Part shown: one piece after another, positions 8,052 through 15,857 of the stretch | Layout: each line of letters opens with the position of its first letter | Numbering within the stretch: position 1 is the stretch's first letter | DNA from: Woeseia sp037968755 | GTDB taxonomy: Bacteria; Pseudomonadota; Gammaproteobacteria; Steroidobacterales; Woeseiaceae | DNA: 21,053 nucleotides | Reading direction: 5' to 3' | Assembly: GCA_037968755.1 (NCBI GenBank) | Contig: JBBKWB010000169.1 | Location: forward strand, 1-21,053 | Position numbers and translations under genes: made by a program | The notes under the pieces: generated by a model | The model's database searches: none | What the model saw: only the letters and a program-made list of their open reading frames with translations | Told to the model about the DNA's origin: nothing

Positions 8052-9371
8052 TTATCGCGATGCTTTGGCGGAGGGCCGCTGTCGCGCGAACCAATACAGG
8101 ACCAGGCCGACGGCCAGCACGCCGCCGGTCAGCGCCCAGGCATCCAGCGCGGACTGGAACATGATCCAGAGGCATAGGGCCAGGGCAATCAGCGGGATCG
8201 TGTACCCACCAACCAGGCGATAGGCTTCAGCGTGCGCGGCCTCGTCAGCCTGGTGTCGAATGACGGGCAGGGCGGCAATGCAAAGGACATAGGAAATCAG
8301 GCGTGTCAGCGAGCTTGCGGCTGCCAGCCATACAAAGGATCCACTCAGCGCGAAAATTATGCCGATTGCGCCGAGAAACAGGATGGAATTGCCGGGAGTC
8401 GAATGCCGTTCGTGAATTTCGCCAAACCAGCGGGGTAATAACCGTTGTTCGGCCAGAGCGTACGTCAGCCGAGGTACTGCCAGCATGATCGATGCCAGGT
8501 TGCCGCCGATTGAAAATACCGCAGCAAACAGGATAACCATGGCGCCGGCAGGGCCCGCGAGTACTCGACCCACGTCCATAAGATTCTGGCTGCCGTCTGC
8601 GTCGGGCAGCACCGAGACGTAGACCAGCACGATCAGGAAATACAGAACGCCGATCAGGATAACGGTCGAGACCAGCGCGCGCGGCAGTTCCCGCTTCGGG
8701 TTTTTTGCTTCGCCGGAAATGATGGTGGTCGACTCGAAACCGACGTAGGCGTAAATCAATAGCAAGGTAGTGCCGCCGAAGTCCTCAAATGTTGGGAAGT
8801 TCGACGGGAACAGGGTATCCATGCTGACGTATTGCAGGCCGAGGAGTATCAGCAAGACGATCGGCGTGAGTTTCATGAACGTGAACACGCCGAGAGTACG
8901 AACGCCGTCCCGAACGCCGACATAGTTCGCCCAGGTCAATCCACCGCCTACACCGATAATCAGTACTGCGCGGCCAATGCCCTCACCGAACCACGGAATG
9001 ACGGCGCCAAGGTAGGTCGACATGACCACAATGTTGGCCGCGAACGCGGAAACACGGCTGAGGAACAGGATCCAGCCGGTGCTGAACCCGACCAGGGGAC
9101 CGAACGCCTGGGTCGTATAGAGCACCGGTCCGCCCGTGTCACTAAAGTAGCTCGATAACTCGGCAAAGGTCAGGACGATCGTGATGACCAGCACGCCTAT
9201 CAGCAGGAACAGCCAGGGGCTCCAGGCACCGGCTTGTACGGCAATAGTGGCTGGCAAGGCAAAAATGCCAGCGCCGATGACGCCATTCAGTGCGAGCGCG
9301 GCAATTCCGAGAAAGCCTATTCCGCGTACAAGTTGCTTTGGGCTATGCAGCCCGTTGGTTGAATCGGTCAT
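8052..9371 (-). CDS. APC family amino-acid permease
   Basis: 439 residues with about twelve hydrophobic segments. The first carries the amino acid-polyamine-organocation motif GVIGAGIFALP, and the mid-protein segment YAYVGFESTTIISGEAKNPKRELPRAL is cut here to its key parts: GFE in the sixth helix region, then the conserved NPKRELPRAL loop. It should import amino acids or related amines across the inner membrane by H+ or Na+ coupling or exchange; the substrate cannot be assigned. I chose the ATG at 9371; the frame extends to a TTG at 9416, but that adds a Lys/Gln-rich leader encoded across a run of nine T and has no convincing ribosome site. The gene faces the M28 peptidase and diverges from oligopeptidase B, which fits uptake of peptidase products (inference). 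Confidence 0.9.
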   Translation of the reverse strand: MTDSTNGLHSPKQLVRGIGFLGIAALALNGVIGAGIFALPATIAVQAGAWSPWLFLLIGVLVITIVLTFAELSSYFSDTGGPVLYTTQAFGPLVGFSTGWILFLSRVSAFAANIVVMSTYLGAVIPWFGEGIGRAVLIIGVGGGLTWANYVGVRDGVRTLGVFTFMKLTPIVLLILLGLQYVSMDTLFPSNFPTFEDFGGTTLLLIYAYVGFESTTIISGEAKNPKRELPRALVSTVILIGVLYFLIVLVYVSVLPDADGSQNLMDVGRVLAGPAGAMVILFAAVFSIGGNLASIMLAVPRLTYALAEQRLLPRWFGEIHERHSTPGNSILFLGAIGIIFALSGSFVWLAAASSLTRLISYVLCIAALPVIRHQADEAAHAEAYRLVGGYTIPLIALALCLWIMFQSALDAWALTGGVLAVGLVLYWFARQRPSAKASR

Positions 9372-9745
9372 GGTTTTTCCGCGCTGTTTTTTTTTGGTCT
9401 GACGAACCTTAGACAACTAATGGGCCGTTACGCAAATGGTGGTTATGAAACAGTGTTCTCGCTTGCTGTGTATTGCCGGCTACTGCACACAATGAGCAAC
9501 TGACGGGTACTTCGTCTGTCCGTGATACAGGAAGCTCGCTGCCAGTGCTAGCCGCCGCACCAATGCACCTGCCGCGAGGTCATTCAATCATCGTTATGCA
9601 GACTTCCAGCAACGCTAAGCTGGTGATTGCGCGACATTATTCCGCGGTATGCGGGGAGGGCGACGAACCGTACCAGAGTCCTGCATGGACTTTGCCGGCC
9701 AAGCGCTCATAATGCGCTGCTAATCCTGTAGCGCGAGGCAGCATA
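9372..9745. other. Intergenic region between divergent permease and oligopeptidase B genes
   Basis: This 374-base stretch separates two divergent genes and should hold both promoters. A run of nine T (9387-9395, plus strand) lies in the permease leader. A 79-codon frame beginning with TTG at 9473 has no ribosome site and a composition unlike a protein, so I do not call it. Apart from the candidate promoter at 9686-9713 I see no clear operator, small RNA or repeat. Confidence 0.6.
9686..9713 (+). promoter_or_regulatory. Candidate sigma-70 promoter for oligopeptidase B
   Basis: TGGACT at 9686-9691 (4 of 6 matches to TTGACA) and CATAAT at 9708-9713 (5 of 6 matches to TATAAT) are separated by 16 bases. 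Transcription would start near 9720, leaving about 26 bases before the ATG at 9746. GAGG just upstream of that ATG would serve as ribosome site. The call is by eye only. Confidence 0.4.
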
Positions 9746-11848
9746 ATGCTTGTAAGTCGATCTTTTACCCTGGTTGTTGCTGTGCTGGCTGCAGCCTGCT
9801 CCTCCAAAACCTCAGAAGTGCCCATGCCCGAGAAAATACCGCAGACCCTGGAAATTCACGATGACGTCAGAGTTGATGATTATTTCTGGCTGAAAGACCG
9901 TGACGATCCGCGGGTGGTCGACTGGCTGAACAAGCAGAACGCCTGGACCGAAAAAAATATGGCACCGATGGCAGGTCTCAAAGCCTCGCTGTTTGACGAG
10001 ATGAAGGCGCGTATCAAGGAAGATGACATCTCGGCGCCGTACCAGGACGGCGAATACTGGTACTACTATCGGTACGAGAAAGGTCAGGAATACCCGGTCT
10101 ACTGTCGCAAGCACGGAAGCCTGGATGCGGCGGAAGAAGTGTTGCTCGACGTGAATGCCATTGCGGGCGATAACGAGTTTTTCGCTGTGCGCAACTTCGC
10201 GGTCAGTCCTGATCACAAACTCGCGGCGTACGGAGTCGATAAACAAGGGCGGCGTTTCTACACCATTCATTTTCTGGATCTCGACAGCGGCCGCCTGTTG
10301 CCCGATCGCATTGTAGATGTCACCAACAACTTCGAATGGGCGAACGACAGCAAGACGTTGTTCTACGCCAGCCAGAACAGTGACACCTTGCGTATGGATC
10401 AGGTTTTCCGACATACGCTCGGCAATGCTGAAGATACGCTGGTCTATACCGAGAATGATGAAACGAATTATCTCTGGGTGGAGAAGTCCTTATCGTCACA
10501 GACGTTGTATCTCGTCAGCGCGGCCACGGTGTCAACCGAGGTCCGCTATATTCCGGCCGACATGCCGCAACGCCCGCCTGCGCTATTCTTGCCGCGCGGC
10601 GCGGAACATGAGTATTTCGTAACCGATGGCGGTGACCGCTATTTTGTTCTGTCGAACGACGAGGCACAGAACTTTCGCGTGTTCGAGGTACCGCTCGAAA
10701 ATACAGCCCGAGATCAATGGCGGGAAATTGTTCCGCATCGCGACGACGTCCTGATCGAAGGCTTCGATGTATTCAAGGACTACATCGTCTTGTCTCTGCT
10801 GGATAAAGGTGTAGTTGCGCTGGAGGTGCTTGATCGCAAGAACGGCGAACGCTATCGCATTCCGTTCGATGAAGCGGTTTTTACTGCTTATTCTGACGAC
10901 AACGCGCGCTACGACACGCCGTGGTTTCGCTATGGTTATGAGTCGATGACAACGCCGGAGTCGGTTTATGACTTCAATATGGCGACCCGCGAACAACTGT
11001 TGATCAAAGAAGACACGATTCTGGGCGGCTTCGACCGCAAGAACTACGAATCACGGGCCATCATGGCGCCCGCTCGTGACGGCGCACAGATTCCGGTGTC
11101 GATGGTTTTTCGCAAAGGCATGAAACTGGACGGTAGCAATCCATTGCTGCAGTACGGCTACGGTTCCTACGGCGTCACCATTGACCCGAGTTTTGACTCC
11201 GATCGCCTGAGCCTTCTCGATCGTGGTTTTATATTCGCGGTCGCGCACATTCGTGGCAGTTCCAAGCTGGGACGTGATTGGTACTACGAAGGTCGCCAGC
11301 TCAAGAAAATGAATACGTTCAACGACTTCATTGATGTATCCCGATTTCTGATCGCCGAAGGCTATACGTCGCCGGAGCATTTGTACGCCCGCGGCGGCAG
11401 TGCGGGTGGTTTGTTGATGGGCGCGGTAGTCAACATGGCGCCGGAGCTTTACAAGGGAATATCAGCGGCGGTGCCGTTTGTCGATGTGGTAACGACCATG
11501 CTCGATGACAGTATTCCACTCACTTCCGGCGAGTGGGACGAATGGGGGAATCCGAACGACCCGGAGTATTATGAGTACATGCTGTCGTACTCACCGTACG
11601 ACAATGTTGAACGCAAAGCGTACCCCAACATGCTGGTGACCACTGGCTTGCATGACTCGCAGGTACAGTATTGGGAGCCGGCGAAGTGGGTCGCCAAGCT
11701 CAATGAGTACAAGACGGACGACAATTTGTTGCTGTTGCAGACCGACATGCAGGCCGGGCACAGCGGCAAGACGGGTCGTTTCCAGAGTCTGGAAGACACT
11801 GCCCTGTATTACTCGTTCTTCCTTTGGCTCGAAGGTATCAGGGAGTAG
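9746..11848 (+). CDS. ptrB: Oligopeptidase B-like serine peptidase (S9A), predicted lipoprotein
   Basis: 700 residues, the usual length plus a signal. Residues 1-18 form a lipoprotein signal (VLAAAC, C18), then the S9 opening VDDYFWLKDRDDP, a beta-propeller region and a C-terminal alpha/beta-hydrolase domain. Triad: S552 in GGSAGG, D637 in GLHDSQV and H672 in AGHSGKTG. The stretch VPFVDVVTTMLD, the GEWDEWGNP motif and SYSPYDNV are the oligopeptidase B pattern rather than prolyl oligopeptidase, predicting cleavage of short peptides after Arg or Lys. E. coli PtrB is cytoplasmic; the lipobox here points to an envelope location. A DUF442-like gene follows by only five bases. Confidence 0.9.
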   Translation: MLVSRSFTLVVAVLAAACSSKTSEVPMPEKIPQTLEIHDDVRVDDYFWLKDRDDPRVVDWLNKQNAWTEKNMAPMAGLKASLFDEMKARIKEDDISAPYQDGEYWYYYRYEKGQEYPVYCRKHGSLDAAEEVLLDVNAIAGDNEFFAVRNFAVSPDHKLAAYGVDKQGRRFYTIHFLDLDSGRLLPDRIVDVTNNFEWANDSKTLFYASQNSDTLRMDQVFRHTLGNAEDTLVYTENDETNYLWVEKSLSSQTLYLVSAATVSTEVRYIPADMPQRPPALFLPRGAEHEYFVTDGGDRYFVLSNDEAQNFRVFEVPLENTARDQWREIVPHRDDVLIEGFDVFKDYIVLSLLDKGVVALEVLDRKNGERYRIPFDEAVFTAYSDDNARYDTPWFRYGYESMTTPESVYDFNMATREQLLIKEDTILGGFDRKNYESRAIMAPARDGAQIPVSMVFRKGMKLDGSNPLLQYGYGSYGVTIDPSFDSDRLSLLDRGFIFAVAHIRGSSKLGRDWYYEGRQLKKMNTFNDFIDVSRFLIAEGYTSPEHLYARGGSAGGLLMGAVVNMAPELYKGISAAVPFVDVVTTMLDDSIPLTSGEWDEWGNPNDPEYYEYMLSYSPYDNVERKAYPNMLVTTGLHDSQVQYWEPAKWVAKLNEYKTDDNLLLLQTDMQAGHSGKTGRFQSLEDTALYYSFFLWLEGIRE

Positions 11849-11853
11849 TTATC

Positions 11854-12402
11854 ATGCGCAGTGCCGTCGCATCCTTAGTACTGATCATTGCCGCGACGGC
11901 GTCCGCTGCCGACGTGAACGAGATAATCAATTATCGGCAATATTCGGACAGTTTCGCCAGTTCGGGTCAGCCCGACGAAGCTCAGTTGCAGGCACTTAAG
12001 GCAGCTGGTTTCGATCGTGTTGTCTACATCGCCTGGACGGACCATGAGAAGTCGCTGCCGAACGAGGACCGGCTGGTCCGCTCACTTGGAATGGAATACC
12101 TGCACATCCCGGTTGAGTGGGACAGGCCGACGAAAAGCGATTTTTATATGTTTGCCGGTGCGATGCAGATGGCGCCTGCACGCAAGACCTTGCTGCATTG
12201 CCAGATTAACGCACGCGCGACTGCGTTCAGTTTTTTGTATCGCGTTATCTTCGAAGATGTGTCGGTCGCTGAGGCCAAACGAGACATGAACAGCGTATGG
12301 GCGCCGAATGAAACATGGCGCGAGCTGATCTTCGATGTGCTGGGTGATCGCGGTATCTCACCTGACTGTGCCGGTTGCGACTGGAGCACCGAAACAGAGT
12401 AG
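11854..12402 (+). CDS. Exported DUF442 / protein-tyrosine-phosphatase-like protein
   Basis: 182 residues with a Sec signal peptide (MRSAVASLVLIIAATASA, cleavage before AD). The body resembles the beta-lactamase-hydrolase-like (DUF442) branch of the Cys-phosphatase fold: SSGQPDEAQLQALKAAGF near the start, VVYIAW, then the loop LLHCQINARAT with C116 and R121. The loop is Cys-x4-Arg, as in DUF442, rather than the Cys-x5-Arg of ordinary PTPs, and has no Gly. Activity is therefore uncertain. The ATG at 11854 has GGGAG at 11841-11845 and lies five bases after the oligopeptidase stop, so the pair is probably cotranscribed. The C-terminus has two close Cys (DCAGCDW), possibly a disulfide or metal site. 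Periplasmic phosphatase or sulfur-related enzyme are both possible. Confidence 0.75.
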   Translation: MRSAVASLVLIIAATASAADVNEIINYRQYSDSFASSGQPDEAQLQALKAAGFDRVVYIAWTDHEKSLPNEDRLVRSLGMEYLHIPVEWDRPTKSDFYMFAGAMQMAPARKTLLHCQINARATAFSFLYRVIFEDVSVAEAKRDMNSVWAPNETWRELIFDVLGDRGISPDCAGCDWSTETE

Positions 12403-12407
12403 GCAAG

Positions 12408-12425
12408 CAGTTGCGCATGCAACTG
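12408..12425. repeat. Perfect inverted repeat / hairpin between DUF442-like and amidohydrolase genes
   Basis: CAGTTGC and GCAACTG form a perfect seven-base stem around a GCAT loop, starting six bases after the DUF442-like stop. No T run follows, so it is not a standard intrinsic terminator. It could be an mRNA 3' stabiliser, an attenuating hairpin or chance. Confidence 0.4.
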
Positions 12426-12497
12426 GCGGTTGATTGAATGCCCGCTGTAGTTGTGCTCCAATCGCCTCGAGTTTCGAGCACGCAACGGGTTGGGGGA

Positions 12498-14321
12498 ATG
12501 ATGAAAACTCTTGGAATACTGGCAATTTTCGCCAGCGCGCTGCTATTTGCAGCGCCATTCGCGCAAGCACAAACAGCTGATCTTGTCCTTCGCAACGGCG
12601 TGGTCTGGACCGTTGATGAAGACTTGCCACGCGGCGAAGCAATTGCCACGGCCGGCGCCAGGATTATTTATGTTGGCTCGAACGCCGGCGTCAATCGTCA
12701 CATCGGCAATGACACGCGCGTCATCGACCTGCGGGGCAAACTCGTTGTTCCCGGCTTCAATGACAATCACGTGCATTTCGAAGGCACAGGCCGTTTGCTT
12801 TACGGCCTGAACTTGCTCGATGTTTCTGATGAACGTTCGTTTGTTGCGCGCATCAGGGAAGTTCATGAGCGCTACGCGGCGGGAACCTGGATAACAGGTG
12901 GCGATTGGTCTGCCTATGAGACCTGGGCTGCGAACGACGTCGCCGAGGCAGGTCGCCAGGTTAATCCTGATGACATGTACGGCAATCTGTTTCTGCCAAA
13001 CAAAGGCATGATCGACGGCTTTACCCGCGACCGCCCGGTGCTCGTAAATCGTTTTGACCGCAAGGTTTACATGGCCAATAGCGCTGCACTGGATCGGGCC
13101 GGCATCAAGAAGGGACTGCCCGATCCGGAAGGAATTGCTGTTGAACGCGATCGCAGCGGCGAGCCGACGGGGGCATTGTTCAACCCGGTTGCGGGTGCCG
13201 TCGAGTCAACCGTGCTGGTCCAGGACAACGTGCGCAGTCTGTTCAGCAAACTGATTCCAGAGCCATCGCGGGCACAGCGCACGGCTGAAACCCTGCGAGC
13301 CTGGGAGCAGATGAAATCGGTTGGCTTAACCAGCTACTCAGATGTCACGTCGGCACCAGTGCAGGTGGATATTTACCAGGAACTTAAGGACAAGGGGCTA
13401 ATGACGGCCCGGGTGCGCTATCGACCACCGCTCGACCAATGGGAATCAATGAATGCACTGGGCATTCATGTTGGCTTCGGTGATGAGTGGATACGTTACG
13501 GGGCAGTCAAAGCCTGGATCGACGGCATCATGGGTAACAGCTCGGCACGCTTCTACGAGCCGTATACGCACAATCCCGCGAGCCGCGGTATCTGGCGCGA
13601 CATCATGTTCCCGTTCGAACGTAGCCCCGACAATCCTGAAGACATGCAAAGCCGCCTTGAACGCCTGGCGCTGCAGGCCGATGCACATGATATTCAGTTG
13701 ACTGTGCACGCGATTGGCGACGAGGCTAATGGCTACTTGATGGACATGGTCGAACGGCTGATCGAAAAAAACGGTGACAAGGACCGGCGCTTCCGCCTGG
13801 TGCATGCCCAAATCATGACGGATCGCGATATCGAGCGAGCTGGTCGCATGGGTGTGGTCATGGAAGTACAGCCGTACCATGTGTCAGATGACATGCGCTG
13901 GATGGAAGAGAGAATTGGTCGCGACCGGTCACGCGGCGCATACGCTTTTCGGCGCATGTGGGATGCAGGCTCGGTCGTCAGCTTCGGCTCCGATTCACCG
14001 GGAACGAATGCGTCTCGCTATTACCTGAACCCGTTGCTGGGTATATATGCGGCCGTTACTCGCAAGACCATGTCTGGCGCGCCAGAGGGTGGCTGGTTTC
14101 CACAGGAGAAGCTCACGGTCGAGCAGGCGATCCAGGCTTACACGCTGAACACGGCTTACGCGGCCTATGAAGAAAAGATCAAGGGCTCACTGACGGTAGG
14201 CAAGCTCGGCGACTTCGTAGTGTTGTCGGAAAACCTGCTGACTATGGATCCTGACGACATCAAGGACGTTAAGGTTTTAACCACTGTCGTTGGTGGCAAG
14301 GTCGTATACGAAGCGAAGTAA
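12498..14321 (+). CDS. Exported amidohydrolase, YtcJ-like (amidohydrolase 3 family)
   Basis: 607 residues. A signal peptide (MMKTLGILAIFASALLFAAP, cleavage near AQAQ) precedes a composite amidohydrolase: the N-terminal beta-sandwich start ADLVLRNGVVWTVDED, metal-site H91 and H93 in NHVHFEG, K in VKAWIDGI, H404 in TVHAIGDE, H436 in LVHAQIM and D499 in FGSDSPG, then the C-terminal GKLGDFVVLSEN. YtcJ-like enzymes hydrolyse amide or imide bonds, often of small aryl or N-acyl compounds; the substrate is unknown. The start is ATG 12498 or 12501; GGGGGA lies directly upstream and fits the second slightly better. The frame continues upstream to 12438 without a signal peptide. The gene ends at a strong terminator, so transcription from oligopeptidase B or a local promoter likely stops here. 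Confidence 0.9.
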   Translation: MMKTLGILAIFASALLFAAPFAQAQTADLVLRNGVVWTVDEDLPRGEAIATAGARIIYVGSNAGVNRHIGNDTRVIDLRGKLVVPGFNDNHVHFEGTGRLLYGLNLLDVSDERSFVARIREVHERYAAGTWITGGDWSAYETWAANDVAEAGRQVNPDDMYGNLFLPNKGMIDGFTRDRPVLVNRFDRKVYMANSAALDRAGIKKGLPDPEGIAVERDRSGEPTGALFNPVAGAVESTVLVQDNVRSLFSKLIPEPSRAQRTAETLRAWEQMKSVGLTSYSDVTSAPVQVDIYQELKDKGLMTARVRYRPPLDQWESMNALGIHVGFGDEWIRYGAVKAWIDGIMGNSSARFYEPYTHNPASRGIWRDIMFPFERSPDNPEDMQSRLERLALQADAHDIQLTVHAIGDEANGYLMDMVERLIEKNGDKDRRFRLVHAQIMTDRDIERAGRMGVVMEVQPYHVSDDMRWMEERIGRDRSRGAYAFRRMWDAGSVVSFGSDSPGTNASRYYLNPLLGIYAAVTRKTMSGAPEGGWFPQEKLTVEQAIQAYTLNTAYAAYEEKIKGSLTVGKLGDFVVLSENLLTMDPDDIKDVKVLTTVVGGKVVYEAK

Positions 14322-14344
14322 GCGGCGTGCGAAATTGTTTGAAT

Positions 14345-14378
14345 AAGGGGAAGCGGACTACGCTTCCCCTTTATTTTA
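14345..14378 (+). terminator. Rho-independent terminator after amidohydrolase
   Basis: AAGGGGAAGCG (14345-14355) and CGCTTCCCCTT (14361-14371) form an 11-base-pair stem with a GACTA loop, followed by a T-rich tail (TATTTTA). It lies 24 bases after the amidohydrolase stop and ends the rightward run before the kinase gene. Confidence 0.93.
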
Positions 14379-14426
14379 TGGCCTGCGCGAATTAGGCTGC
14401 CATTACTCAGTCCAGCAGCCTCGCCA

Positions 14427-15086
14427 ATGCCTGACAAAAAGCCAAATGTTTGTAAACGATCCATCGCGATAGCCGGCAATATTGGCGTCGGCAAGTCCAC
14501 CTTGGTCGAATTTCTTAGCAATGCGTACGGAATAGCGCCGTTTTACGAGCCGAGTGAAGACAATCCGTATTTGCCGGATTTCTATAAGGACATGAAACGT
14601 TGGGCGTTTCACTCGCAGATATATTTTCTCAGCAATAAATTCCGCATTCACCAGGCGCTCGACAAGATGCCGGGCGTTGTCGTGCTCGATCGAACAATTT
14701 TTGAAGACGCGGAAATCTTCGCTACAGCTTTGCACGACATGCGACACATCGACGATCGCGACTGGCGGACCTACCGGGGTGTCTATGAGTCGATCCTGGA
14801 AGCCATCCAGCCGCCCGACCTGATGATTTATCTACGCTGTTCCATGCGTACCTTGCGTCAGCGGATACGCATGCGTGGGCGAGAGATGGAGCAAGACGTG
14901 CCGTTAAGTTATCTCAAACGACTGGAGCGGCTCTACGAGCAGTGGATCGATAACTACGACCTGGGCGACAAGCTGATTCTGGAAACGGATAGCCTGGATT
15001 ACATTCACGACCTGGTATCCCGGCTCGATGTCATGCAGCGAATCGAAGCAGTGCTGCCGCCCGACATTGGCCGGCCAGTACGCTAG
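14427..15086 (+). CDS. Deoxynucleoside kinase (deoxyadenosine/deoxyguanosine kinase type)
   Basis: 219 residues, normal for bacterial deoxynucleoside kinases. The P-loop is GNIGVGKST (residues 17-25), the catalytic Glu is E41 in YEPSEDNPYL, the DRS-type motif is LDRTIFED (88-90 as DRT) and the LID is Arg-rich (RIRMRGREME, about 146-155). It phosphorylates deoxynucleosides with ATP in the cytoplasmic salvage pathway; base preference cannot be read safely. It begins about 50 bases after the amidohydrolase terminator, so it must have its own promoter, though I see no clear one. The stop codon overlaps that of the convergent gene on the minus strand. Confidence 0.9.
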   Translation: MPDKKPNVCKRSIAIAGNIGVGKSTLVEFLSNAYGIAPFYEPSEDNPYLPDFYKDMKRWAFHSQIYFLSNKFRIHQALDKMPGVVVLDRTIFEDAEIFATALHDMRHIDDRDWRTYRGVYESILEAIQPPDLMIYLRCSMRTLRQRIRMRGREMEQDVPLSYLKRLERLYEQWIDNYDLGDKLILETDSLDYIHDLVSRLDVMQRIEAVLPPDIGRPVR

Positions 15087-15769
15087 CTGCCGAAGGGTTC
15101 GACAAAGGTTGACGGTACGGCCTCGCCGTCCGCTTTTGCAGGTGTGAAGCGACTTTCGGACAATGTTTCAATGATCGCCTCTGAGCAGCGTTCAGTTATT
15201 GCCGGGCCACCGCCAGTGAGGATGCTGATACTGCTTTGACTGCCGTCTTCTGCTATGTGCGCTTTGCCGAGGACCAAAAAGCGCATTCGGCTCGGGCAAA
15301 CCTTTTGCCATTTCTCCGCTGTCAGTCCACGCTGTGGAGCGATGTGATCTTCGCCGTAGGCCGCAACGTTCTCTTCGACCCCAGGGTTGTTCAGTATTCG
15401 AACTGACTGGTCGTCGCCTGCTTTCGTGAATTCGACCCGGTACTGTACGTAGACCGCCGCACTTTTGCCGTCAATGATTGCGGGATTCATCCGGGCTTTT
15501 TTGGCCGCCTCATAGATTGCTTTGATAAATACTTCGTCACCCGCGTTCTGTGCGAAGCAGACGTTATTCTCAAATTTTCCGGATCGCTGGACCTGGGCTG
15601 CACAGCGAATCATGGCAACGCTGTCACCACGGAGTTCCGGGAACTTGATACGGGATTGCAGGCTACTTTCGGAGTGGATGAACGACGCGGGGCTCTGCGC
15701 GCCGAGTGCAATCTGCGGGCTGATCAATGCAATTGCAAGTGCGGCAATTCGGGCAATTTTTACGCTCAT
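15083..15769 (-). CDS. Exported protein with two TonB C-terminal-like domains (function unknown)
   Basis: 228 residues. A signal peptide (IARIAALAIALISPQIALGA) is followed by two similar halves. Residues about 52-114 show a strand pair, a helix and NPAIIDGKSAAVYVQYRVEF; residues about 158-226 end FTPAKADGEAVPSTFVEPF. Both match the pattern 'helix, x-F/N-x-PA-x-x-DG-x-x-V, strand' of TonB C-terminal domains. Each half holds two Cys (C56/C71 and C158/C195). There is no anchor helix or Pro-rich linker, so it is not a true TonB energy transducer; it may bind peptidoglycan or a partner. The ATG at 15769 has AGGAG six bases upstream; a longer frame from 16018 would overlap the binding-protein gene. 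Homology is judged by eye. Confidence 0.7.
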   Translation of the reverse strand: MSVKIARIAALAIALISPQIALGAQSPASFIHSESSLQSRIKFPELRGDSVAMIRCAAQVQRSGKFENNVCFAQNAGDEVFIKAIYEAAKKARMNPAIIDGKSAAVYVQYRVEFTKAGDDQSVRILNNPGVEENVAAYGEDHIAPQRGLTAEKWQKVCPSRMRFLVLGKAHIAEDGSQSSISILTGGGPAITERCSEAIIETLSESRFTPAKADGEAVPSTFVEPFGS

Positions 15770-15857
15770 GTATGCTCCTGCTGCGCAGCCAGATCGTTCC
15801 GGCTGGCACCTGAAGTCGGAGTATTTGTGCGAGAAATAGTTCCGCGGCTTAACGATG

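Noticed and set aside
9473..9712. 79-codon frame in the permease/oligopeptidase gap
   Set aside because: It begins with TTG, has no ribosome site, overlaps the likely promoter of the oligopeptidase gene and shows no recognisable protein pattern.
15068..15077. Ten-base palindrome TGGCCGGCCA near the end of the kinase gene
   Set aside because: It lies in coding sequence of a GC-rich gene, where such short palindromes arise by chance; no loop or T run makes it a terminator.
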